Shown one piece after another: positions 8,035 to 15,877 of a stretch of 22,536 nt of DNA. The notes below the pieces were generated by a model, which searched no databases, was not told the DNA's origin, and saw nothing but the letters and a program-made list of their open reading frames with translations. The stretch covers positions 1-22,536 of the forward strand of contig JAGVPR010000251.1 in assembly GCA_020052115.1 (NCBI GenBank), in the 5' to 3' direction. A program made the position numbers and the translations under genes. The first letter of the stretch is position 1, and every line of letters begins with the position of its first letter. Source of the stretch: Candidatus Eiseniibacteriota bacterium. Its GTDB lineage: Bacteria; Eisenbacteria; RBG-16-71-46; JAGVPR01.

Positions 8035-8218
8035 CGCTTCCGGCGCGGAAGAGCACGGGTCGAGCGGCACTTGAAGGGCGGCGGTCGGGGTCTCTTCCTC
8101 CTCTCCGTCCTCTATCCTCCGCCGCGACGCGCCTGTGTCCCTTCGGCATCCGGGCCTGCATTCCGCCCGCGGGCCCGAACGCCGGGACTGCCGTAGCATG
8201 AACGGGAGAAAGACAGAG

Positions 8219-10033
8219 ATGAGCGAACCCAGGTTCATCGTCGTCGGCGGCGGCCTCGCCGGACTCATGACGACCATCAAGCTCTGCGAAGCGGGCCACC
8301 GGGTGGATTTGTTCTCGGTGACCCCGGTCAAACGCTCGCACTCGGTGTGCGCCCAGGGCGGCATCAACGGCGCTGTCAACATCAAGGGCGAGAACGACTC
8401 CCCCGAACTGCACTTCGTGGACTCGGTGAAGGGCGGCGACTTCCTCGCGAACCAGCCGCTGGTGAAGGGCATGTGCTATGCCGCGCCGGGGATCATCTAC
8501 CTGCTCGACCGCATGGGGGTGACGTTCAACCGCACGCCCGAGGGGAATCTCGATTTCCGGCGTTTCGGCGGGACGCTCTTCAGCCGGACCGCATTCGCGG
8601 GCGCGACGACCGGCCAGCAGATGCTCTACGCGCTCGACGAGCAGGTGCGCCGCTACGAGGCCGAGGGCTTGGTACGGAAGTTCGAATACTCGGAATACCT
8701 GGGGTCCATCCGCGACGCCGAAGGGGTCTGCCGCGGCATCGTCGCCCTCGACCTGCGCACGATGGCCGTCCAGGCGTTCCGAGGCGACGGCACCTTCCTC
8801 GCCACCGGCGGGCCGGGAATGCTCTTCGGCCGCACGACGAACTCGGTCGTCAACACGGGTTCCGCGGCCGCCGCCGCCTACATCCAGGGCGCGAAGTACG
8901 CCAACGGCGAGTTCATTCAGGTCCACCCCACCGCGATCCCCGGCGAGGACAAGCTCCGGCTCATCTCCGAATCGGTTCGCGGCGAGGGGGGGCGCTGCTG
9001 GGTGCCGCGCAAGAAGGGCGACGCGCGGCCGCCGCGCGAGATCCCCGATGCGGACCGTCTGTACTTCTTCGAGGAGAAATACCCGCGCTACGGAAACCTC
9101 GTGCCGCGCGACATCGCGAGCCGTGAGATCCACGACCTCTGCGTGAACAAGGGGCTCGGGGTGGACGGCAAGCTCGTCGTCTACCTCGACGTGACGCACA
9201 TCCCGGCGGAGACTCTCGATCGCAAGCTCGGCGGCGTGCTCGAGATCTACGAGAAGTTCGTCGGGGACGACCCGCGCGAGGTGCCGATGAGGATCGCTCC
9301 GGCCGTCCACTATTCGATGGGCGGACTTTGGATTGACTACGAGGCGGGCACGGACGGCTTCCCGAAGGTCGGCAGCCCGCGCAACCACCAGACGAACATC
9401 CCGGGTCTCTTCGCCGTCGGCGAGTGCGATTACGAATACCACGGCGGAAACCGCCTGGGCGCGAACTCGCTCCTCTCCTGCGTGTACGCCGGCATACTCG
9501 GCGGGCCCGCCGGCGCGAGCTACGCGAAGGGCCTGAAGGGGCTTTCCGCCGATCTCCCGTCCGGGATCTTCGACGAAGCCGAGAGACACTGGCGCGAGCG
9601 GTTCGAGCGAATCCGTAAGATGAGCGGCAAGGAGAATCCGTACATCCTCGCGCGGGACTTGGGCGAGACGATGAATGCGAACGCCACCATCGTCCGAGAA
9701 AACAAGACGCTCAAGGAGACCGACGACCGCATCCTGGAGATGATGAAGCGCTGGCGGGACATCAACACCCTGGACACCGCCGGCTGGGGCAACATGCCCG
9801 TGCCGTTCGTCAACCAGCTCTGGAACATGATGGAACTGGCCCGCGTCGTCGTCCTGGGCGCGCTGCACCGCGACGAGAGCCGCGGATCGCACTACAAGCC
9901 GGAGAAGCCGCAGCGCGACGACGCGAACTGGCTGAAGACGACGATCACCACCTGGTCGAAGGATGGACCGCAGTTCACGTACGACAAGGTGGACACCTCC
10001 CTGATCTCGCCGGTGGCGCGCAAGTACGACTAG
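8219..10033 (+). CDS. sdhA: Succinate dehydrogenase/fumarate reductase flavoprotein subunit
   Basis: The catalytic subunit of complex II; it interconverts succinate and fumarate at a covalently bound FAD. The product is about 604 residues, typical of the Bacillus/Bacteroidota branch. The N-terminal VVGGGLAGLM binds FAD, His41 in RSHSVCAQGG is the expected FAD-linking histidine, and HPTAIPG, SESVRGEGG, VPRDIASREI, HYSMGGLWID and GECDYEYHGGNRLGANSLLS mark the substrate site and second FAD contact. ATG 8219 is favoured because MSEPRFIVVGG begins at the FAD strand and GGGAG lies upstream; ATG 8198 is possible. sdhB follows after 34 bases. No cytochrome b anchor gene precedes it, unlike the usual sdhCAB order. 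Confidence 0.96.
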   Translation: MSEPRFIVVGGGLAGLMTTIKLCEAGHRVDLFSVTPVKRSHSVCAQGGINGAVNIKGENDSPELHFVDSVKGGDFLANQPLVKGMCYAAPGIIYLLDRMGVTFNRTPEGNLDFRRFGGTLFSRTAFAGATTGQQMLYALDEQVRRYEAEGLVRKFEYSEYLGSIRDAEGVCRGIVALDLRTMAVQAFRGDGTFLATGGPGMLFGRTTNSVVNTGSAAAAAYIQGAKYANGEFIQVHPTAIPGEDKLRLISESVRGEGGRCWVPRKKGDARPPREIPDADRLYFFEEKYPRYGNLVPRDIASREIHDLCVNKGLGVDGKLVVYLDVTHIPAETLDRKLGGVLEIYEKFVGDDPREVPMRIAPAVHYSMGGLWIDYEAGTDGFPKVGSPRNHQTNIPGLFAVGECDYEYHGGNRLGANSLLSCVYAGILGGPAGASYAKGLKGLSADLPSGIFDEAERHWRERFERIRKMSGKENPYILARDLGETMNANATIVRENKTLKETDDRILEMMKRWRDINTLDTAGWGNMPVPFVNQLWNMMELARVVVLGALHRDESRGSHYKPEKPQRDDANWLKTTITTWSKDGPQFTYDKVDTSLISPVARKYD

Positions 10034-10067
10034 CGGGGAGCGAGGCACGAGCCGAAAGGATGCCGCG

Positions 10068-10814
10068 ATGTCGAAGATGGTCGAGCTGAGGATCCTGCGC
10101 CAGGAGGGGCCGAACGCGCCCAAGCGCTGGGAGACGTTCACCGTTGCCTTCCGGCCGCGCATGAACGTGATCACCTGCCTCCAGGACATCCAGAAAAACC
10201 CGGTGACGAAGGACGGCAAGACGACCACGCCGGTCGCCTGGGATTGCAACTGCCTCGAGGAGGTGTGCGGCGCCTGCACGATGCTCATCAACGGGCGGCC
10301 GCGCCAGTCGTGCTCCGCCCTCCTGGAGCAGCTCGATCAGCCGATCGAGTTGAAGCCGCTCACCAAGTTCCCGCTCGTTCGCGATCTCGTGGTGGACCGG
10401 CAGCGGATGTTCGACGCCCTCATTCGCGTGCGCGCATGGGTGCCGATTGACGGCACGCACGACCTCGGCCCCGGGCCGCGGCTCAACCCGAGCGTCCAGG
10501 GGCGGGCCTATGAGTTTTCCCGCTGCATGACGTGCGGCTGCTGCATGGAGGCGTGCCCGCAGTACGGCGCCGGCCGCGCCTTCATCGGCCCGGCACCGAT
10601 GACGCAGGTCGAGCTGCACAGCATGCACCCGGCGAGCGCCATGCACCAGGAGGCCCGTCTCCACGCGATCATGGGCCCCGGCGGGCTCGGCGACTGCGGG
10701 AACGCGCAGAACTGCGTGCAGGTCTGCCCGAAGGAGATCCCGATCACCGACGCGATCGGCGACCTCGGCCGCCAGCTCACGCAGCAGTTCGCGAAGGACT
10801 TCTTCGGGAAGTAG
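10068..10814 (+). CDS. sdhB: Succinate dehydrogenase/fumarate reductase iron-sulfur subunit
   Basis: This subunit carries electrons from SdhA toward quinone through three iron-sulfur clusters. The 248-residue product has the [2Fe-2S] block CNCLEEVCGACTM with a later CSA cysteine, then CMTCGCCMEACPQY and CGNAQNCVQVCPKEIP for the 4Fe-4S and 3Fe-4S clusters, all in the expected order. The start is supported by AAAGGA a short distance upstream. It forms an operon with sdhA and is followed by a convergent gene, so the transcript ends here; no sdhC/sdhD-like membrane protein is visible on either side. The enzyme direction (succinate oxidation or fumarate reduction) cannot be decided from sequence. 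Confidence 0.96.
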   Translation: MSKMVELRILRQEGPNAPKRWETFTVAFRPRMNVITCLQDIQKNPVTKDGKTTTPVAWDCNCLEEVCGACTMLINGRPRQSCSALLEQLDQPIELKPLTKFPLVRDLVVDRQRMFDALIRVRAWVPIDGTHDLGPGPRLNPSVQGRAYEFSRCMTCGCCMEACPQYGAGRAFIGPAPMTQVELHSMHPASAMHQEARLHAIMGPGGLGDCGNAQNCVQVCPKEIPITDAIGDLGRQLTQQFAKDFFGK

Positions 10815-10908
10815 AGCCGATGGTCGTGTTGCACGCCACCGAGTACGGGGAGAGCGACGAGGCAGATTCGCTCGCGCACAAGGCTACGGATATTCGCGGA
10901 GTACGGGT

Positions 10909-12552
10909 TCAGCCTTCAGACCGGAGGCTCTCCGGACGGTGACCGTCAGGGCTGGGCGACGGCCCCGGCTGATTGAGAAAGAGCCTCCAACTCCCGAGCC
11001 GGCGCACGAGCTTCCACGAATCGGGCGGGTGGGAGCCGTAGGCGGGGATCTCCCCCGCCCGGTTCGAGCCGTCCGGAACTGCCGCGTCGGCGCTCCGCAC
11101 GCTTGCCGGTGCGGCCTCGTCGAGCACGATGAACCCTGCAGGGACGTCCTCGGTCCGCTGGTACCACGCCAAGTAGTGGATGCGCGAATCGCCGAAATCC
11201 CCGGGGTGTCCCATCCGCGTGCCGTCATCCGCTCCGTGATAGAAATCCGAGCCCTCTTCGAAGCCGAAGTAGTAGGCGAGGCGGCACGCCGTTAGCCAGT
11301 CTCCTACGACGATCGGCGCTTCCGGCCGCACGCGAAGGAGAGTGACCGCCGCCTCCTTCTGCCCACCGGCGGCGCTCCTTCGGACGCGGTTGCGGTGGAG
11401 GACGAAGAGGGAATCCCCGCTCACGGCCAGTGCAAACACCCCGAGCGCCGAGATCAGAAGCGTCCTCCGCAGCGTCCTCGGCCCGCGCCGCCGCACGGAG
11501 CCGAGCGTCTCCGCGAGCGCCGACGCCGCGAGAAGCGAAAGCGGCGGCCCGATCACGGTCAGGAAACGCGCCCGCTTGAACACGGGGGCGAACGTGCTCA
11601 AGCTCATCGTGCCGAACTCGAGATAGAGGATGAATGGGATCGCCCAGAGCAGAAGGAGAAGCCGGCGGCGTTCGGGGCGGAGCAGTGAGAACAGGATCGC
11701 CGCGGCGAACACCCACGGATACAGGCCGAGGTCGGCCTCCGGGTGCCAGAAGTGGCTCGGGTAGTAGATGAGAGCTGCAGGCTCCGGTGCAAGCACCGAT
11801 CCGTATGCTGCCGCGACGACCCGAAGCGGATAGAGGGCGTCTCCAGCCTCCATCTGATAGAGCGCGGCGAGCGGCAACGAAAGAGCCAGGGCGCCGAACG
11901 CCGCCCAGAGAAGGTCGCTCCGCCGGCGGTGGCGCGCGATCGTGTCTCCGATGAAGAAAACGGCCAGCAACGCGGCATAGGTCCGCGTCACGGTCGCCGC
12001 CGCGATGCAGAGTCCCGAGAGGAAGAGCAGGACGCGCGATCGATTCCCGCTCGCGGCCTTCGTCAGGATCCAGAGCGCCGCCGAGGCCGTGAGGAGCGCG
12101 GCCATGGGTCCGTCCGGCAGCAGGAACCCCGCTTGCATGACGTCGAGAGGGAAGAAGGCGAGGATCGCCCCGGCCGCGACGCCCGTGCCGAAGCCGAACC
12201 AGCGGACGCCCAACCAGATCGTGAGCGCCAGTTCCGCAGCCGAGAGGAGAATCGGCCAGAGGTAGGTCGAGAGCGTGCCGACCCCCAGGAACGCGTAGGA
12301 GAGTGCGACGGGGATGAAGACAGGGAAGCGGTGCGCGAACCATGAGTCATCGCGGAGGTCGAAGCGGCCTTGAGCGATGTTGAAGGCGTTCTGCGCGTAG
12401 ACGAGAGAGTCGGGCCAGAGCTCCGCCGTCACCGCGTGGAGGCGAAGGCCCAGCCCGACCACGAGCACGAGCGCCAGCCCGATGGCGCCTGCACGGGAGC
12501 GGTCGGCCGCGGAAGCCGCGGGCCGGTCGTTCGCTGAAGCAGGTCGGTTCAT
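10909..12552 (-). CDS. GT39/ArnT-like integral membrane glycosyltransferase
   Basis: A polytopic membrane protein of about 547 residues with the layout of GT-C fold glycosyltransferases (dolichyl/undecaprenyl-phosphate-sugar users, family 39 or similar). A first membrane helix (AIGLALVLVVGLGLRL) is followed by an external loop with the acidic WPDSLVYAQNA motif expected at the catalytic site. About ten further hydrophobic segments run to residue 400, and a soluble C-terminal domain of about 130 residues follows. It probably moves a sugar from a lipid carrier onto a glycan or protein. ATG 12552 is chosen because it precedes the first helix; no strong ribosome site is visible, but TATACT at 12600-12605 could be its -10. 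The divergent GT2 gene may supply the lipid-linked sugar. Confidence 0.82.
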   Translation of the reverse strand: MNRPASANDRPAASAADRSRAGAIGLALVLVVGLGLRLHAVTAELWPDSLVYAQNAFNIAQGRFDLRDDSWFAHRFPVFIPVALSYAFLGVGTLSTYLWPILLSAAELALTIWLGVRWFGFGTGVAAGAILAFFPLDVMQAGFLLPDGPMAALLTASAALWILTKAASGNRSRVLLFLSGLCIAAATVTRTYAALLAVFFIGDTIARHRRRSDLLWAAFGALALSLPLAALYQMEAGDALYPLRVVAAAYGSVLAPEPAALIYYPSHFWHPEADLGLYPWVFAAAILFSLLRPERRRLLLLLWAIPFILYLEFGTMSLSTFAPVFKRARFLTVIGPPLSLLAASALAETLGSVRRRGPRTLRRTLLISALGVFALAVSGDSLFVLHRNRVRRSAAGGQKEAAVTLLRVRPEAPIVVGDWLTACRLAYYFGFEEGSDFYHGADDGTRMGHPGDFGDSRIHYLAWYQRTEDVPAGFIVLDEAAPASVRSADAAVPDGSNRAGEIPAYGSHPPDSWKLVRRLGSWRLFLNQPGPSPSPDGHRPESLRSEG

Positions 12553-12607
12553 CGGTGATCCAGGCCAGAGCAATGAGGCCTTCCGCCTCGAAAGGCGCCA
12601 GTATATC

Positions 12608-13465
12608 ATGTTGCGGATCATGACGGACGCGGAGCGCATGGGCATGGGCGGGCCGGAGCGAGGGGCGGCCGCCGGAACACGGGGCGCACACAGCCTGCTG
12701 CCCGGTTCCGGCGGTGCGGGGAAGGCGATTGTCGTCATGCCCGCGTACAACGCGGAATCCACGCTGGAGGCGACGCTGGCCGACATCCCTCCGGGCAGCG
12801 TGGACGAGATCATCCTCGTGGACGACTGCAGCCGGGACGGGACGGTCGCACTCGCGCGCCGCCTCGGGTTGACCGTGATCGAGCACGAGCGCAACCTCGG
12901 CTACGGCGGCAACCAGAAGACGTGCTACCGGACGGCTCTCGAGCGCGGTGCGGACGTCGTCATCATGATCCACCCCGACTACCAGTACGACTCTCGCCTC
13001 GTGCCGTTTCTCGTGGGGCTGCTCCGCACGCATCACTGCGATGTCATGCTCGGCAACCGCATCCGCACGCGGCGCGAGGCGCTCGAGGGCGGGATGCCGG
13101 TCTACAAGTACTTCGCCAACCGCGTCCTAACCATCGTCGAGAACCTCTGGATGGGGCAGAACCTCGGAGAGTGCCACTCCGGGATGCGCGGCTATCGCCG
13201 GGAGGTTCTCGAGACGATCCCCTGGGAGCGCAACAGCGACGACTTCGTCTTCGACAGCCAGTTCCTCGTACAGGCGGTCCATTTCGGATTCCGGATCGGC
13301 GACATCCCGGTTCCCGTTCGGTACATGAAGGAAGCGAGCAGCATCAACTTCCGCCGGAGCATGACGTACGGGCTCGCGACCCTGGGCGTGCTCGTGAGGT
13401 GGACCATGCACAAGCTCAGGTGGATGCGCTCGCCGCTATTCGAGGCGCGGGGGAAGGAGGCGTAG
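12608..13465 (+). CDS. GT2 family glycosyltransferase (dolichol-phosphate-sugar synthase-like)
   Basis: The product is about 285 residues with the GT-A fold of family 2 enzymes that use a nucleotide sugar to glycosylate a polyprenyl phosphate or similar acceptor. VVMPAYNAESTLEATL opens the nucleotide-binding fold, ILVDDCSRDGT follows, HPDYQY holds the metal-binding acidic position, NRIRTRREALEGGMPVYKY is typical of the subgroup, and ECHSGMRGYRREVL with NSDDFVFD covers the acceptor site. No C-terminal membrane helix pair is present. The start is uncertain: ATG codons at 12608, 12620, 12638 and 12644 all precede the fold and none has a good ribosome site. It lies back to back with the GT39-like gene, suggesting a common glycan pathway. 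Confidence 0.88.
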   Translation: MLRIMTDAERMGMGGPERGAAAGTRGAHSLLPGSGGAGKAIVVMPAYNAESTLEATLADIPPGSVDEIILVDDCSRDGTVALARRLGLTVIEHERNLGYGGNQKTCYRTALERGADVVIMIHPDYQYDSRLVPFLVGLLRTHHCDVMLGNRIRTRREALEGGMPVYKYFANRVLTIVENLWMGQNLGECHSGMRGYRREVLETIPWERNSDDFVFDSQFLVQAVHFGFRIGDIPVPVRYMKEASSINFRRSMTYGLATLGVLVRWTMHKLRWMRSPLFEARGKEA

Positions 13466-13585
13466 GTTTGCAGTGGGTCGGAGAGTGCAGCAGGCGGGGC
13501 GTGCGCGTTCTTCACATCTCGCCCGCAGGCTCTTTCCACGATCCCGTTCGCTCAAGAAGCGAAGCATCCGGCGATCCCGGGGCTG

Positions 13586-14521
13586 TCAGTCCTTCGGGAT
13601 CTTCGGCGCGACCGGGTGCAGGAAGGAAATTACTATTGACCCGCCCAGCAGCAGCGCGACCACCGCGAGCGACATCACGACGGGGATGTGCACCATCCCG
13701 GCGATCAGCATCTTCACCCCGATGAACAGAAGCACGGCGCCCAGGCCGTACTTGAGGTAGTGGAACTTGTCCATGATCCTGGCCAGCAGCATGTAGAGCG
13801 CGCGCAGGCCGAGGATGGCGAAGATGTTGGACGTGTACACGATGAAGGGATCGCGAGTGATGCCGAAGATGGCGGGGATCGAGTCGAGCGCGAAGACGAC
13901 ATCGGTGCTCTCGACGAGGACCAGCACCGCGAGCAAGGGAGTGGCCGACAGCCCTCTTTCACTCTTCAGAAAGAACCTCTGACCGTGATACTCGTGCGTG
14001 ATCGGAATCGCTCTCCGCAGCCACTTCAGTACCGGGTTGTGCTCCGGATGCACTCCCTCATCCTTCTGTAACAGCAACTTGATCGCGGTGAAGACAAGGA
14101 ACGCTCCGAACACATAGAGCAGCCAGTGGAAGCGGTTGAGGAGCGCGGCACCGACGAGAATGAAGATGCCGCGCAGAATGATCGCGCCGAGGATACCGTA
14201 GAAGAGGACGCGGTGTTGATACTGCGCCGGAACCTTGAAATATCGGAAGATGACAATGAAAACGAAGACGTTGTCGAGGCTGAGCGCCAACTCCACGAGG
14301 TATCCGGTGGCGAACTCCAGCGCCTTGCTCGTTCCGAACTCGAGATAGACGAAACCACAGAACGCGCCCGCCAGCGCCACCCAGAAGCAGACCCACCCCA
14401 GCGCCTCTCTCGGGCCAATCGTGTGCGGCTTGCGGTGGAACCAAAGCAAGTCGAATAGCAGCAGAGCGATGATGAGCGCGAGGAATCCGATCCAAAACGC
14501 CGGGCCTTCAACTCCGAACAT
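13586..14521 (-). CDS. TerC/Alx family membrane protein (metal exporter-like)
   Basis: The 311-residue integral membrane protein has the TerC fold: about nine helices and the two conserved acidic helix motifs VELALSLDNVFVF and VESTDVVFALDSIPA, thought to bind a divalent metal. Characterised relatives include tellurite-resistance TerC and E. coli Alx, linked to manganese export; the substrate here is inferred by family only. The central hydrophilic loop (HEYHGQRFFLKSERGLSATPL) is normal for the Alx branch. ATG 14521 is preferred because GAGGA lies a few bases upstream; a longer frame to 14554 is less likely. Its candidate promoter contains a run of nine G. It is transcribed alone and faces the GT2 gene across a 120-bp gap with only a weak 6-bp hairpin (13547-13563). 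Confidence 0.92.
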   Translation of the reverse strand: MFGVEGPAFWIGFLALIIALLLFDLLWFHRKPHTIGPREALGWVCFWVALAGAFCGFVYLEFGTSKALEFATGYLVELALSLDNVFVFIVIFRYFKVPAQYQHRVLFYGILGAIILRGIFILVGAALLNRFHWLLYVFGAFLVFTAIKLLLQKDEGVHPEHNPVLKWLRRAIPITHEYHGQRFFLKSERGLSATPLLAVLVLVESTDVVFALDSIPAIFGITRDPFIVYTSNIFAILGLRALYMLLARIMDKFHYLKYGLGAVLLFIGVKMLIAGMVHIPVVMSLAVVALLLGGSIVISFLHPVAPKIPKD

Positions 14522-14964
14522 GAGCCTCGTCCTCAATAAGACGTGTGCGGTCACGACTTGGCCGGGAGAGGAGCAGCCTCGGCGGCGAGGTGTTCAAGAA
14601 GCGTCTCGTCTTCGGCGCCGCGACCATACCGCTGGGGGGGGGTCGCGGTCAATTGCGCTTCCCCCTAACACCCACGCCCGAGTGATCGAAGCCGTGAGCG
14701 ATCTGTTCCGACCCCTGCTTCCTGCGCGACGTGCCCGCAGCCTCCGATCCCATTCCCAGGCCTGTTCGGCACCCGGCAACTCTCGCCCTTCCGATCGCGG
14801 GTCGCCGGAGTCACGCCCGATCGAAGTAATCGAGTTTTCGGGACGGACAGGCGCCGGGACCGAGCGAGGACGTACCAACCGGGCCGTGGTGGCTACGGTG
14901 CCGGGTCGCACACCGCGCGTGACCGGTTCAGCCTCGCCCCCGCGAAATCGAAGTCGGTCCGACT
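14522..14964. other. Intergenic region, 443 bp, between terC-like and PEP-CTERM genes
   Basis: No credible gene is seen here; the open frames on both strands are arginine-rich, lack ribosome sites and match no family I recognise. The part nearest the terC-like gene carries its candidate promoter with a G9 tract and an inverted repeat (14618-14652). A 13-bp palindrome (AGTCGG-T-CCGACT, 14952-14964) touches the stop codon of the PEP-CTERM gene. The middle, 14660-14950, shows nothing I can name. Confidence 0.5.
14618..14652 (-). promoter_or_regulatory. Candidate terC-like promoter with G9 spacer tract and inverted repeat
   Basis: On the minus strand TTGACC (14647-14652) and TATGGT (14623-14628) are 18 bases apart, with transcription predicted near 14616, about 95 bases before the ATG. 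The spacer contains nine identical bases in a row (plus-strand G, 14634-14642). An inverted repeat, CCGCGACC (14618-14625) and GGTCGCGG (14641-14648), overlaps both promoter boxes and could be an operator or form a hairpin. Box identity is by eye only. Confidence 0.45.
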
Positions 14965-15483
14965 CTAACGGCGTCTTCGGAGCAGCGGGAGCCCGATCAG
15001 GCCACAGACGAGAAGCGCCAGGCTGCCCGGTTCGGACACCGGCGGAGCGCTGACGCTGGCCTGCCAATTGCGCGAGGGCTGAAAGCCTCCGAAGCTTCCG
15101 ATGAGCTGTCCGTTCTGCCAGAATCCGACCGGTGCGGCGTCAAGCCAGGTCAGCTTGAACAGCGGACCCTCGTAATGCCCGTACGCGGGCAATGAGCCCG
15201 ACGCCGGGAGCCACGTCACGAACTCGGAGGCGAAGCCGCTGTCGCCATAGAGCGTCGGAAGACCGAAGTGTCCTTCCGAGTTCAGATTGAACGCGAGCAA
15301 GAAGATCCCGTTCAGATCCTGCCCCGTGTAGTTGTCGACCGTCCCATGGAACGTCAGCATCGACCCCGGCGACCCGGACTGGATCGGATCCGCAAGAAGG
15401 AGCGACCACGGCGTCTGGGCGCTGACCTGCCCCGCAACCATCACGAGCACGAGCACAATCGCAGCTGCAGAGATCTTACGCAT
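14965..15483 (-). CDS. PEP-CTERM sorting-domain exported protein
   Basis: A 172-residue exported protein. It has an N-terminal signal peptide (residues 1-22, VSAQ cut site), a beta-rich middle without cysteines until the tail, and a complete C-terminal PEP-CTERM signal: SEPGSLALL, a hydrophobic helix and LLRRRR at the very end. In PEP-CTERM systems an exosortase cleaves near the PEP motif and the protein goes to the surface or extracellular matrix, so the genome should encode an exosortase elsewhere. The body (TVDNYTGQDLNGIFLLAF and so on) is of unknown function. AGGAAGGAG upstream fixes the ATG at 15483. An IS3-type remnant lies only tens of bases upstream and may have replaced its native promoter. 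Confidence 0.88.
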   Translation of the reverse strand: MRKISAAAIVLVLVMVAGQVSAQTPWSLLLADPIQSGSPGSMLTFHGTVDNYTGQDLNGIFLLAFNLNSEGHFGLPTLYGDSGFASEFVTWLPASGSLPAYGHYEGPLFKLTWLDAAPVGFWQNGQLIGSFGGFQPSRNWQASVSAPPVSEPGSLALLVCGLIGLPLLRRRR

Positions 15484-15524
15484 GCTACAGCTCCTTCCTC
15501 AGCAATGATGCTCAAGGCACTTCC

Positions 15525-15805
15525 CCCCGTTTGATGGACACCTCGGATCTGGAGGATACTCTTCCAGTCAAGGGGGTGTGAGATGGCACGAAGAAGACGG
15601 TCTACAGTGACGAGTTCAAGCTCGAGGCAGTGAAGCTGATCGTGGGTCGGGGAGTCAGCGTGGCGCAGGCGGCACGGGATCTGGGCGTGGGCGAGAGCCT
15701 GCTGCACAGCTGGAAGAAGAAGTACGAGGAAGATCCGGGGGCGTTCGGGGGGAAGAGCCGGTTGACGGGGGAGCAGGAGGAGATCCGGCGGCTGCGGTCT
15801 TCGGG
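15525..15805 (+). mobile_element. Degenerate IS3-type insertion sequence remnant
   Basis: The left end of an IS3-like element: a C-rich, GATGGACACC-containing segment like IS3 terminal repeats, then the start of a transposase orfA. The element breaks off near 15801, and neither the rest of orfA, orfB, nor a right terminal repeat is seen. Boundaries are approximate. It lies between the start of the PEP-CTERM gene and the broken SGNH gene and marks a rearrangement site. Confidence 0.65.
15583..15801 (+). pseudogene. IS3-family transposase OrfA fragment, frameshifted and truncated
   Basis: The encoded sequence reads as an OrfA HTH protein: KKTVYSDEFKLEAVKLI, then VSVAQAARDLGVG (HTH), LLHSWKKKYEEDPGAFGG, and EEIRRLR where the leucine-zipper segment should begin. 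The natural ATG at 15583 (encoding MAR-) is one base out of frame with the rest, because a base appears lost at about 15589-15591, and there is an in-frame stop just before it. Similarity ends after RRLR. It cannot make a working transposase. Confidence 0.75.
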
Positions 15806-15877
15806 AAGGACAGCGGGCGTGAGCATCACCCCTTTGGGTTCCGGATCACCGTTCCTGCATGCTGCCGTCGATTTGGT

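Noticed and set aside
7985..10291. 768-codon minus-strand frame opposite sdhA and sdhB
   Set aside because: Long only because of high GC; it spans two well-supported genes on the other strand and shows no domains.
13547..13563. Short hairpin between the GT2 and terC-like genes
   Set aside because: Only 6 bp with no T run; too weak to call a terminator.
14522..14680. Possible yybP-ykoY manganese riboswitch before the terC/Alx-like gene
   Set aside because: Such riboswitches often precede this family, but I could not find the conserved core or a matching helix arrangement in the leader; a covariance-model search would decide.
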